A stretch of DNA of 64,000 nt. Source: Limnomonas spitsbergensis (Eukaryota > Chlorophyta > Chlorophyceae > Chlamydomonadales). Positions 45,140 through 55,490 of the stretch are shown here, piece after piece (position 1 is the first letter of the stretch; every line of letters begins with the position of its first letter). The translations under genes and the position numbers were made by a program. The notes under the pieces were generated by a model that saw only the letters and a program-made list of their open reading frames with translations, was not told where the DNA came from and did not search any database. The DNA lies in NCBI GenBank assembly GCA_037349105.1, contig JAYJMM010000117.1, positions 2,480,001 to 2,544,000 on the forward strand. Direction: 5' to 3'.

Positions 45140-45341
45140 AAGATTAGCCCCATCCATAAAACATGCCGTGGATGCTGCTGCTGGTGCTGTAGAGGCTGCT
45201 GCTGCTGCTGTCGAGACTATTATACTCGCAACTGAGGCAACACCCGAGAGTCCGCCGCAAATCCTATCCCCTGACGAAGCGACCCAATTCAGTTTGAGGG
45301 GCGCTGGGGCAAGGCGGTCAAGATACACATGTCCAAGCTGA
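45140..45341 (+). CDS. Candidate alanine-rich terminal exon
   Basis: After CCCATAGTGCAG an open frame reads RLAPSIKHAVDAAAGAVEAA, AAAVETIILATEATPESPPQ, ILSPDEATQFSLRGAGARRS, ending at TGA 45339. The mixed acidic/Ala helix and non-repetitive tail look coding. No upstream exon was found and no family is recognised. Confidence 0.3.
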
Positions 45342-45405
45342 AGTTAGAAGCTGGTGTACAGCCTCAAGTCTCCCGTTTATAGAGCATTTTCATGATCTCT
45401 AGCCA

Positions 45406-46366
45406 CGGTGGGTAGGTAGGTAGGTGACCGAAATCTTAGGCTGGATCCCATGATTGCTGGGTGGGTAGGTAGGTAGGTGACCGATATCTTAGGCTGGATC
45501 CCATGATTGCTGGGTGGGTAGGTAGGTAGGTGACCGATATCTTAGGCTGGATCCCATGATTGCTGGGTGGGTAGGTAGGTAGGTGACCGATATCTTAGGC
45601 TGGATCCCATGATTGCTGGGTGGGTAGGTAGGTAGGTGACCGATATCTTAGGCTGGATCCCATGATTGCTGGGTGGGTAGGTAGGTAGGTGACCGATATC
45701 TTAGGCTGGATCCCATGATTGCTGGGTGGGTAGGTAGGTAGGTGACCGATATCTTAGGCTGGATCCCATGATTGCTGGGTGGGTAGGTAGGTAGGTGACC
45801 GATATCTTAGGCTGGATCCCATGATTGCTGGGTGGGTAGGTAGGTAGGTGACCGATATCTTAGGCTGGATCCCATGATTGCTGGGTGGGTAGGTAGGTAG
45901 GTGACCGATATCTTAGGCTGGATCCCATGATTGCTGGGTGGGTAGGTAGGTAAGTGACCGATATCTTAGGCTGGATCCCATGATTGCTGGGTGGGTAGGT
46001 AGGTAGGTGACCGATATCTTAGGCTGGATCCCATGATTGCTGGGTGGGTAGGTAGGTAGGTGACCGATATCTTAGGCTGGATCCCATGATTGCTGGGTGG
46101 GTAGGTAGGTAGGTGACCGATATCTTAGGCTGGATCCCATGATTGCTGGGTGGGTAGGTAGGTAGGTGACCGATATCTTAGGCTGGATCCCATGATTGCT
46201 GGGTGGGTAGGTAGGTAGGTGACCGATATCTTAGGCTGGATCCCATGATTGCTGGGTGGGTAGGTAGGTAGGTGACCGATATCTTAGGCTGGATCCCATG
46301 ATTGCTGGGTGGGTAGGTAGGTAGGTGACCGATATCTTAGGCTGGATCCCATGATTGCTTTCTGTT
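45406..46366. repeat. 53-bp near-perfect satellite array
   Basis: Eighteen 53-bp units (GGGTGGGTAGGTAGGTAGGT, GACCGATATCTTAGGCTGGA, TCCCATGATTGCT). Across the array I see only a handful of changes (AAATCT for ATATCT in the first unit, TAAGTG in one). Each unit contains GATATC, GGATCC and a GGTAGGTAGGTAGG run. Very recent homogenisation or expansion. Confidence 0.96.
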
Positions 46367-46824
46367 TTCTTGTTTGGACATTTGATATTTGATAGCTAGC
46401 TAGATTGATTGATACAACGAGACACGCATTGATCAGCTGATGGGATCATACCCCTTTGGTACCCGGTACTTCTGTGTATGGACTGGGAAATTAAGGTATG
46501 AATGGGTTCCGGAGGCGCGAGTGTGGGTTGTTTGCCAGCCAGGGGTCGATTAATTATATTTTTCATGCTGGGGTTTTGAATTTCTTTTGCACCCTCCCCC
46601 ACGAGTGTGGTGGGCAATTATGCAGACTTTTCGACAACTCATGAAATAAGATGTGGGAAAATCAACATAGACAAAGGACAAGGGCAAAAAACGGCATTGG
46701 TCCTAAACCCGAACCCTTAACCAGGACCCTCAACCATGACCCTCAACCAGGGCACTCCATGAGACACCAAATAGAGGTACTCTCGCTGGCATGCTTGAAG
46801 TCACGCACTTTTGCAATGCCCTGA

Positions 46825-47010
46825 ATGCAGTGGTTAGTGGACCCAAAGCAAGGCAAGCTGTTGGAAAGAGGGCTGCTGTCAAGGGACCACATCCTGCCAG
46901 TCAACGCGACCCTGGACCTGAACGCGTTGCAGCAGTTTGGAGAGGTCCTGAGCCAGGACAAAGCCAATTATGCAGGATCGAACAAGACGGCAGCTCTTCT
47001 CTGGCTGGGG
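46825..47010 (+). CDS. Candidate exon of an unidentified gene
   Basis: ATG at 46825, or a TGCAG acceptor ending 46830, opens a frame reading WLVDPKQGKLLERGLLSRDH, ILPVNATLDLNALQQFGEVL and SQDKANYAGSNKTAALLWLG, followed by a GTGGGT donor, phase 0. The composition is convincingly protein-like. The final TAALLWL recalls the helix of glycolipid-transfer proteins, but too little matches to assign it. No further exon was found. Confidence 0.4.
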
Positions 47011-47689
47011 GTGGGTCCACCGTTGTGTCGTTTGTGCTCTGCCCTTGTTTTGTGATTTCCGTTTAGGCAGCGGGAGGGAGGAAGATGGGGAGGGCGGATA
47101 GCACTATCTAGACTGAATGTTGAGGGCAGGATGCTGGGCAAAATAGCAGGCACAGTTAAGAATGAGGTCCGTTTCTGGTGCACCCGAAGGCCACTAATAA
47201 TACGAGGTGGCTCAGTCCCCATGGTGTGTGAGGGCATGTGGCGCCTGAAGCAGTATGTAGACTGAGCAGCAAGAGAGCAAGCATTCGCATGGAAGTTCTT
47301 TAGCCAGCCTTAGTCCAAGATGTGCATACAGTGACTGACAACCGATTTTCAAACCTATTTAAAATGTCAGGGAGTTCAGTGCGGCATTTCTGCCCTATGA
47401 AGTGCATGATTCTGCCAATGGAACCCCTTCCTCAGTGCCAGCATGTTCTCACGGTCTGGACTGCGTCAATTTATCTGCTCCAACATTTTGACATTCAAGC
47501 ACACACTTCATTAATTAATTTGCCTGAACCCTACCGTGCCTAACACCGCAGGAGAAGGCGGGCAGCTTGGATTCATTGCGACAATAGGCGCGGCAGCGAA
47601 CACTTGGAAAATGTGCGCAAGCACGCAATGAACGGACATAAGCAACGGAAGTACGTATATTCGGATGATTCTGTTGGATCAAGTTTAAG

Positions 47690-48226
47690 TTAGGCCCATG
47701 ATGACTGATTCTGTCATTCTGCTCTTCTGCTTGACTGAGTCTGCCTTAGGACTGATTCTGCCGTTCTGATCATTCTGTTCTTCTGATTGACTGAGTCTGC
47801 CTTAGGGCTGATTCTGCCATTCTGGTCATTATGCTGTTATGATTGACTGAGTCTGCCTTATGGCTGATTCTACCATTCTGATCATTCTGCTCTTCTGATT
47901 GACTGAGTCTGCCTTAGGGCTGATTCTACCGTTCTGGTCATTCTGCTCTTCTGATTGACTGAGTCTGCCTTAGGGCTGATTCTGCCGTTCTGGTCATTCT
48001 GCTCTTCTGATTGACTGAGTCTGCCTTATGGCTGATTCTACCATTCTGATCATTCTGCTCTTCTGATTGACTGAGTCTGCCTTATGGCTGATTCTGCCGT
48101 TCTGGTCATTCTGCTCTTCTGATTGACTGAGTCTGCCTTAGGACTGATTCTGCCGTTCTGATCATTCTGCTCTTCTGATTGACTGAGTCTGCCTTAGGGC
48201 TGATTCTACCGTTCTGGTCATTGAAG
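47690..48226. repeat. 56-bp satellite array
   Basis: Nine to ten units, landmark GATTGACTGAGTCTGCCTTA repeated every 56 bp (47733, 47789 and on), followed by GGGCTGATTCT(G/A)CC(G/A)TTCTG(G/A)TCATT. A/G alternations are shared by non-adjacent units. Confidence 0.93.
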
Positions 48227-48905
48227 GGGGGCCAGGCATCAGTCTCAACAAGCTACCTTAATGCCCAGCCACGGGTTTAGGGTTAAGAGTTTAGGGCACA
48301 CGGGCAGGTGCAGCCGTGCCTGTGGTGGTCAAATAGACACCAATGGTCTGGTATCCTGCATAATGACTCCACATCAGCCTATTTCGTCCTCCTTTTCAAG
48401 TCCCTCGCCCACCGCCTCGGCCACAAGAAGAGTCCGAGTTGTTACCGCAAGCGGGTGGGGAGCGGATAGGAGTTGCAAGTGAGAATCATGGAAGCTTGAA
48501 AGCACCAATTTATGCTGAAAGGTAGGTTTAAATTTTGGTAGGCCCAGAACCTACCGAAATAGATACTCCTTGGCTACCATTTTTGCCCTGGTTGGCCTAC
48601 CGATTGCACTACTGTCGCTACCATATTTACCTACCAGTTATCATCATTTGGTCGACCATTTGTTGCTCATATTGGCCTACCGATTCCTCTAATGTCGCTA
48701 CCATATTTACCTACCAATTAGCATGATTTGGTCCACCAGGCGTTGCCCAGAATAGGCCGATTCATTGCGCTCCTTTTGGTATTAATTGGGATCGGCTTGC
48801 TGTACCCCCCTATGTAGGTGGGGCTGACTAATGATGTGCTGGCTATTTCAATAAACTGGTTTGCTCATCGCTTGCTGGAGGAAACAATTTGCAACGAAAC
48901 AATTG
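48227..48905. other. Non-coding stretch with GGTAGG/CCTACC duplications
   Basis: An 83-bp segment (GGCCTACCGATT, CTACTGTCGCTACCATATTT, ACCTACCA(G/A)TTA) occurs at about 48590 and again at about 48673. A single GGGTTTAGGG stretch near 48278 is telomere-like but isolated. No gene seen. Confidence 0.45.
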
Positions 48906-48907
48906 CC

Positions 48908-49215
48908 AGGAGATCTTTACCGGTGGAAAAATTATATCAAAATTTGACGGCCATGAAATCTATACCGGTTGAAAAATTAAATCAATATTTGACGACCAGA
49001 AAGATCTGTACCGGTAGAATAATTAAATCAATATTTGACAGCCATGGGATTTATACCAGTAGATTATATTAAATCAATATTTGACGGCCAGGAAATCTAT
49101 ACCTGTACAATGATTCAATGGATAGTTGACGCCCGTGAAATCTATACCGGTAAAATAATTAGATCAATATCAACGGCCGCGAAATATATGCTGGTAGAAT
49201 AATTAAACCAGTATT
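48908..49215. repeat. About 45-bp AT-rich ACCGGT repeat
   Basis: Six to seven diverged units of (A/G)TATACCGGT(A/T)GAA-AATTAAATCAATATTTGACGGCCA. The palindrome ACCGGT is the best-kept part. No coding content. Confidence 0.75.
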
Positions 49216-49483
49216 TGACATTTGGTCTTCGAGGTCCTCAAGTGTTCAATCCTCCAGGCATCACATGCTCATTCAAGGAAGTGCTCAATAATTATGTCAG
49301 AATAATATATATAAGACAGAATGCTTGCTCACAATTAAGGAAATGCATAGCAAAGGAAAACAATAATTCATAAGCGACCTTTGTCAGATCAGATCAGACA
49401 TTCACATGTGATACGCATATTTATCAAAGTGAAGGACAAGCCGCCTAGGACACTACTGCCAGTGGCTCAGAAGCCCCCGGACG

Positions 49484-49955
49484 TCACTTGGCACTCTTCC
49501 CCTTGTGCGCGGCCTTTGCAACTTCATCGACAACCTTCTGGGCCGGCCCCTGAAGGGGCCGGATCTCGGCAGGGCCTGACGTGACCAAGCTGCTGCATGT
49601 TTTGGGGTACACCACGCCTGTGATTGGGAAATGAACACACTTCTTGGTTCAAAGCATGGCTGCCTAGCAATGCAGTAAGATCACAGCAAGAGTTGTTGAG
49701 ATGATGTTGCATGCCTGAGGCAAATTTAAAATAGATGATACTATAACACTCACCAAGCATAACCTTGAATGAGCGGATCCTCTCCTCATCTGTCCCAGAC
49801 AAGTCCTTGCTGGCCAGGACCGCCTCCCTTGCTGCAGACCTGAAGCAGGAAAACAAATAAATTTGAGTTTGAAAAGGCCATGAACACTATCTGTTCCGAG
49901 GTAATTTTTTTGTTGAATGCCTCAAAGCGTTGGACCGCATGAGAGCTTGCCCCAT
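49484..49955 (-). CDS. Small unidentified protein, two to three exons
   Basis: Terminal exon 49617-49484 and the exon before it (49839-49754) are joined by a GTGAGT donor and an AATCACAG acceptor in matching phase 1. They read SAAREAVLASKDLSGTDEER, IRSFKVMLG, then VVYPKTCSSLVTSGPAEIRP, LQGPAQKVVDEVAKAAHKGK, ending SAK and TGA. A first exon 49955-49936 (MGQALM, phase 2, weak donor CG|GTCCAA) fits and would give 79 residues, but upstream exons could exist instead. The Lys/Ala-rich C-terminus is histone-tail-like in composition only. No family recognised. It runs head-to-head with, and slightly overlaps, the plus-strand gene that follows. Confidence 0.5.
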
Positions 49956-52500
49956 GATGAGTGTGACCATCCTAACAATTGCTTGTGTCTGTTGCTTGTG
50001 GCCGTCATGCTCAGGTGCTCAACAGTGGGATGGTGGTGAAATAGTGCGTCTCCTTACCTTGGCTGAGGTTAAATTGAAGACCCCATTTTTCGTGGATTTC
50101 TGCAAAGGGTTTGAGAAGCTGCATGTGAGTACACAAATTGTTAAGCAAAACATTATAATTTCACTCATGCCAAATAGATCAAGAACAAGAGACCTTGCAT
50201 GTTATGCATTTGCCGGGCCCTCACTTGCAGGCGGACATCTTGACCTCAGACAAATTGCATCAAGCGATGTGTGCAGCGTTTCAGGGAGCTCGGGAGGCTG
50301 GTTATGATAAACCTCCATCTGCTAAACGACCTCGATTGGCTGAGAAGGTAGGATTGTTTGTCACCTCCATGCCTCCCTTGATGTTCCACATCACTGTTTG
50401 TAAACCTCTGTGCCGCTTCCCAATAGTTTTACACCTCTCTGCCTCTCTCTCTGCTCAGGTGACCTATGAGGTTGCTCCCGAGCTAGAGGATGCCCCCAAC
50501 CCTGCCATCGCCTCGCGGTCAGCATTAGGGGATGACAGTGACTCAGACTACAGCTCTGATGACGGCTCGGAGGATGGGGACCAGGTGTGGAGCCGTTGTT
50601 GGTCCGTTGGAAGAGACAGAAGTAACATCTCTGTTTTAGGGTTGTCAGGGATGTAATCCCCGTGATTGGATCCTATATTTCAGCACGCCTTTAAATCCAA
50701 TATCTTCTCACCTCTGCCTTTCTCTCTACGCAGGTTGGCCCTCCTCCCTCCTCGGGTGCGCCCCCTGAAGCCTCGTCAGCGCTGCCTGTGAACATTGAGG
50801 TTGCTGCCGGCTCAGAGGTAAACATTTCAAGGGGAATATTTCCAGCATGCGTTTAGATCCAAAAGTTGTCTCACCTCTCTGCCTTTCTCTCTACGCAGGT
50901 TGACCCTCCTCCCTCCTCGGGTGCGCCCCATGGAGCCTCGTCAGCGCTGCCTGTGAACATTGAGGTTGCTGCCGGCTCAGAGGTAAACATTTCAAGGGGA
51001 ATATTTCCAGCATGCGTTTAGATCCAAAAGTTGTCTCACCTCTCTGCCTTTCTCTCTACGCAGGTTGACCCTCCTCCCTCCTCGGGTGCGCCCCATGGAG
51101 CCTCGTCAGCGCTGCCTGTGAACATTGAGGTTGCTGCCGGCTCAGAGGTACACATTTCAAGGGGAATATTTCCAGCATGCGTTTAGATCCAAAAGTTGTC
51201 TCACCTCTCTGCCTTTCTCTCTACGCAGGTTGACCCTCCTCCCTCCTCGGGTGCGCCCCATGGAGCCTCGTCAGCGCTGCCTGTGAACATTGAGGTTGCT
51301 GCCGGCTCAGAGGTAAACATTTCAAGGGGAATATTTCCAGCATGCGTTTAGATCCAAAAGTTGTCTCACCTCTCTGCCTTTCTCTCTACGCAGGTTGACC
51401 CTCCTCCCTCCTCGGGTGCGCCCCATGGAGCCTCGTCAGCGCTGCCTGTGAACATTGAGGTTGCTGCCGGCTCAGAGGTACACATTTCAAGGGGAATAAT
51501 CCGGCATTCAGTTGTCAGGCCTGCAATTTCTCAATTTCCTGCATGCCAATAATTGAGTTACATATTCAGCAGGTGCCAGCCCCAGAGACAACTGTCCAGT
51601 TGCTCCCATGAATCGAGGTGTTGGTTTCGGCAACAGCAAAGGCTTTGATGAAGGTAAGCGATTTGCGGGGATGTTCATTTGCATTGTTCCAACAGTTGTA
51701 TGCAAATAAATTCACTCTACTTGCTTTCATACTTGCAGGACATAATGAGCATGAACCGGCCATTGGGTGGCCTTGGGGATGCTGGGCCACCCCAAACATA
51801 TGAAATCTCATTGTTTAGGCATCCGTTTCTAGTGCCACCATCCCGCAGATTTCCTAGGCAGGGTCGTGGGAGAAAGCGGGGAGGAGGGGGGGGCATGAGT
51901 GGTACGCCATCAGAGGGGTCTCTTGTTCGTATACTGCAGCAATTCACATCTCGCATGCGAGGGAGGCCGTGGGAAGCGGTTGACCTGGGTGCTGGCAGTG
52001 GGGCATTTCTGGCTGCCTGCATTGCTCATGGGGCTGCCTTGGCTGTGGGATTAGAGTTGAAGAATGAAGGCCAGTCAGAGGTATTTTCCAAATTCCAGGC
52101 TGTTCTATCAGCTCACCACATTCCCCCCGCTCGCACATCCGTCAGTTACGGCATCAATCTGAGTGACTGTGCAACGTTGCCCACTCTCCAAGTTGTTGGT
52201 GACGGGGGCACTCCCGCATTAAAGAAGGCCGTCTTTTGCTTCTGCGATGGATTCACAGAGGTTGACCGCGCACACATTTTTGGCATAGTGGGGAATGATC
52301 CCATGGTGCAGGTGTTCATTTGCAGCCCTGGCAAGTCCTCAGGGGATGTCTTCATGACGGCGGGACCCATCTGCAGTGCTTTGAATAATGCCTCATCCAG
52401 CACTATGTTTGTGCATGAGGAGGCATTCACTGTCAGCATGTTTGGTAGCCATGCTCAAAAGACACTGCTTGTTTTTGCCCGCAAGGTGGTCACTATTTGA
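49880..52500 (+). CDS. Rossmann-type (SAM methyltransferase-like) protein with tandemly duplicated exons
   Basis: Predicted exons, all phase 0: 49880-49900 (tentative, ATG), 50026-50124, 50231-50347, 50459-50584, then five 84-nt copies at 50734, 50899, 51064, 51229 and 51394, then 51573-51653 and 51739-52500. The N-terminal part (LTLAEVKLKTPFFVDFCKGF, then DKPPSAKRPRLAEK, a nuclear-type basic stretch) leads to an acidic segment (DDSDSDYSSDDGSEDGDQ) and five 28-residue repeats (VDPPPSSGAPHGASS, ALPVNIEVAAGSE). The last exon carries VDLGAGSGAFLAACIAHGAA, a glycine-rich SAM-binding motif I, then GLELKNEG, KKAVFCFCDGF and MVQVFICSPGKS. That order fits a class I methyltransferase fold of the Dot1-like type; the substrate is unknown. 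The exon 51573-51653 has an in-frame TGA at 51609, so the gene is either broken, mis-sequenced, or two overlapping reading units (ATGA at 51608). Confidence 0.7.
50734..51572 (+). repeat. 165-bp tandem exon-intron repeat
   Basis: Five exon copies spaced exactly 165 bp apart: an 84-nt exon plus an 81-nt intron (GTAAACATTTCAAGGGGAAT to CTCTCTACGCAG). Copies 2-5 are almost identical; copy 1 differs (VGPPPSSGAPPEASS). Introns keep donor, polypyrimidine tract and acceptor in every unit. Introns after copies 3 and 5 start GTACAC instead of GTAAAC. Confidence 0.93.
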
Positions 52501-53294
52501 GGAGCTTGCTACGAAACATGCGTATGCTGAATTACTGGCACTGCCCTTGGCAGGGGGCTTTGTTTAACCATGCTGCGTCCCCTCTTTGCTTGTGACATCA
52601 GGCCTACCATGTACATGATGCCTACGCGAGCGTTGTTCTCTTCTGCCCCCATGGCTTTATTTGGTTAACATTGTTCTTTAGGATAGCAAATGGCTTCGCA
52701 CAAGTTTTATTATGTTCACGTAGTATGTGGGACAATCATTAATTGGGATCAGGTATGCTTATGGCATCAACCGTCCGAAATGTTGAAGCATCTAGCGCAA
52801 GGACATACATGTGAACCGCCTACCGGTAAAATGCATGCTGCCTTCCGGTAAAATCTGGATTCCATTCCAGGTATATTGGCAATTTAATAATCAATGACTT
52901 CGTGATGGCCCTACTCAAACATAAAAGCTGCCGCCGGCGCACTATTATAAATAAAGATGAAGGGCATCACGTATTTAACTGGATGGTCATGCCTTGTAAG
53001 GAACTCGGCCTCATTGGCAATTCACCTCGAGGCAATCTGGTAGATTTTGCAGACACTTGTCAAAGTGCTGGAAATGAAATGGTAGGTTCTGCATTCTTTG
53101 GTAAGAGGCTAGACAAAAATGGCAGGTTTTGAAAAAATTGGTAGGGGACTGGGCAAGAAATGGTAGGTGCAAGCCAATTCTGGTAGGTCAGGGAATTACA
53201 GCCAAAACTTTTGGTAGGTTAGCCAAAATCGGTAAGAAAACCTACCAGTTTTGACCCCACCTACCTACCAAAACAGGGGGTTTGAGTAGTAGTG
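52501..53294. other. Downstream non-coding stretch
   Basis: 3' flank of the methyltransferase-like gene. 52800-52870 has two ACCGGTAAAATG/CCGGTAAAATC motifs, like the unit at 48.9-49.2 kb. 53080-53280 is rich in GGTAGG and ends with an inverted CCTACC set. No gene seen. Confidence 0.45.
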
Positions 53295-54349
53295 TTCCTC
53301 TTGCTTGTAGTTCCTTACCTTTTTCCTCCCTACGAGATAGGAACTAGGATAGCCTATAAGTAGGAGTGGGAGACCCTGGCTTTTGTGGAACTTGTAGTTG
53401 AGTTTCTTGAAGGCTAGTCTCTTCAGGGTCAGGGGATACGGTTTGCCTGACCTTGTTGTTGTTCTTCTTGTTGTTTGGAAGGTGAACTTGCTTTCCTATC
53501 TTTCCTCTTGTGCCTTCTCCCTTTACTTTCCTAGCTGACTTCATGTTTGCCGACGTGGCTGAGCTTTATTTCACCATAGGGCCTTGCTCAACATGGCTAG
53601 GCCGCATGGACGCCCAACTGTTTGGTTGAGAGAATGTTCAAGGCACGAAGGGGCTAAGAGAAAGGAAGACTAAAAAACAGGATGAAGCGCCCCCCTCCCC
53701 CACAAAAAAGGGAAGGTAATCCGTAGTTGTGCCAGCCCCTCAATAGACTTGCATGGAGCGAGTCAACAGAAAAGGAGGAGAGGAAGCATGAGAGGACAAA
53801 AAATGGAAAGTCCTATCCCCATTCAAAGGAAGAGAAAACTGATTCCATGTCCAATTAAAACCTAGCCCTTGACAATGTATACCACATCGTCCCCAAAGGT
53901 TTGTTGTCCTCCCGACCAGCCAGTTAGGCATCCATGCGGCTGTGCCTTTGCATCATGGCTCAGTGGTATTTGTCATCGACCTCCTCTAAAAAGGCCAATG
54001 CCTCCCACCAGCCTCTCTCCCAAGTCAATGACGTTACACCACTGGGCCATGCTGCAAAGCTCGGCCGCGTCGGCGTCCAACAGTAAGGTTGGAAACTAAA
54101 GAGAGAGAGGAAAGAGACCCCCTCAAAAACAAAACAAAAAGTCCTAATCCCCAATCCAACTACCGGAGCTAAAAAGACTTCTTGGCCATGCTCAAAAGAC
54201 TCGGTCGCGTGGGCGTCCCACTGTCAGGAAGGGGAGACAAGGAGAAAAGAAAAACAGGAAATTATGGCGCAACCAAAAAGCAGGCACATGTCCCAAGCGA
54301 TACCGTCGGTAAAGGCCAAGACAAGTTGGAGAGCTAGAATCCCCATGCA
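53295..54349. repeat. 1.05-kb dispersed repeat, copy 2
   Basis: Same orientation and near-identical to 17358-18410. It contains the intact target sequence CCTCTAAAAAGGCCAATGCC that is split by the LTR element in the third partial copy 1 kb downstream. No terminal repeats or coding capacity recognised. Confidence 0.8.
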
Positions 54350-54394
54350 AGTCTCTCCCGGAAAAACCATTCTAGCTACAAACTGAGGCGGCAT

Positions 54395-54985
54395 TCATGG
54401 GTCGCCTCCAACTCCCATCTTCTAGCTGCCCCTTAGGCGGCCGTCGTGGGTCGCCTCATACTCCATCTTCTAGCTGCTCATGGGACGGCCTTCATGGGTC
54501 GCCTCAAACTCCATCGTCTAGCTCCTGCTGAGGCGGCCTTCATGGGTCGCCTCGAACTCCATCTTCTAGCTGCTCCTGAGGCGGCCTTCATGGGTCGCCT
54601 CAAACTCCATCTTCTAGCTGCTCCTGAGGCGGCCTTCGTGGGTCGCCTCGAACTCCATCTTGAAGCTGCTCCTGAGGCGGCCTTCGTGGGTCGCCTCAAA
54701 CTCCATCTTGTAGCTGCTCATGAGCAGGCCTTCATGGGTCGCCTCAAACTCCATCTTCTAGCTGCTCCTGAGGCGGCCTTCATGGGTCGCCTCGAACTCC
54801 ATCTTCTAGCTGCTCCTAAGGCGGCCTTCATGGGCCGCCTCAAACTCCATCTTGAAGCTGCTTCTGAGGTGGCCTTCGTGGGTTGCCTCAAACTCCATCT
54901 TCTAGCTGCTCCTGAGGTACTTGAGGCGGCCTTCGTGGGTCGCCTCGAACTCCCCCTTCTAGCTGCTCCTGAGGTGGCCTTCATG
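54395..54985 (+). repeat. 48-bp tandem array (16-residue frame)
   Basis: About twelve 48-bp units (GGCGGCCTTCATGGGTCGCC, TC(G/A)AACTCCATCTTCTAGCT, GCTCCTGA). As 48 is a multiple of 3, a plus frame reads AAFMGRLELHLLAAPE over and over and runs into the LTR; the minus frame is also open. No start context or splice evidence supports translation. Confidence 0.9.
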
Positions 54986-55016
54986 GGTGGTATTTGTCAT
55001 CGACCTCCTCTAAAAA

Positions 55017-55490
55017 TGAAGCAGGGCAGTATAGACAATAATGCCCTTACTTGTATCTCTTATCTGTCAATGCTGAGAGAGGAAGCGGAGACCGGGGAGT
55101 CGGGATCACGGTGGAGAATCGCTGGTTACATCTTGATACAATCGGTAAAGCAACAGAGTCGGCGTACTATAAGATCACGAATCAACAAAGTCTCAGTATA
55201 AGAAGACAGGGCAAACAAGGCATGCCCTAGTCTATGACAAATCAGAATTACTACCACGCATAGTAGAGTCATGAGCACAGTCATAGTGTCATGGCTAACG
55301 TATCACTAGTCAAGGCAACTAAAGTAATCACATAACTTCGGAAGGAAGTTACTTAAAACAAACACACACGGAAACGAGCTTCAATCCGCACAGAGTAATA
55401 TGCGAACTAGCATGACTAAAAGCATGGCATCCTAGCTACCATCTCTGACAGGCATTAGCATGGCACTTGCTAGGTGCCAGCTCTGTTACA
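55017..55490 (-). repeat. LTR (3' LTR in element orientation)
   Basis: 474 bp, plus-strand ends TGAAGCAGGG and CTCTGTTACA, that is TG...CA termini. Next to the polypurine tract. Confidence 0.93.

Noticed and set aside
45406..46366. CRISPR-like regular repeats
   Set aside because: Units are contiguous with no unique spacers, and the genome is eukaryotic. The same holds for the 57-, 56-, 49- and 43-bp arrays.
46825..47010. Glycolipid-transfer protein exon
   Set aside because: Only the TAALLWL helix matches; the binding-site residues of the family are not visible.
48270..48300. Telomere repeat (TTTAGGG)
   Set aside because: Only one or two imperfect units; the similar CCCTAAACCC at 23605 is also isolated.
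49930..50307. Secreted protein with signal peptide (MSVTILTIACVCCLWPSCSG)
   Set aside because: The hydrophobic part overlaps a good intron with acceptor, and the following exons encode a basic and acidic, nuclear-type protein.
54446..55201. 251-residue protein running from the 48-bp array into the LTR
   Set aside because: It joins a minisatellite to a retrotransposon LTR created by insertion; no start or splice support.
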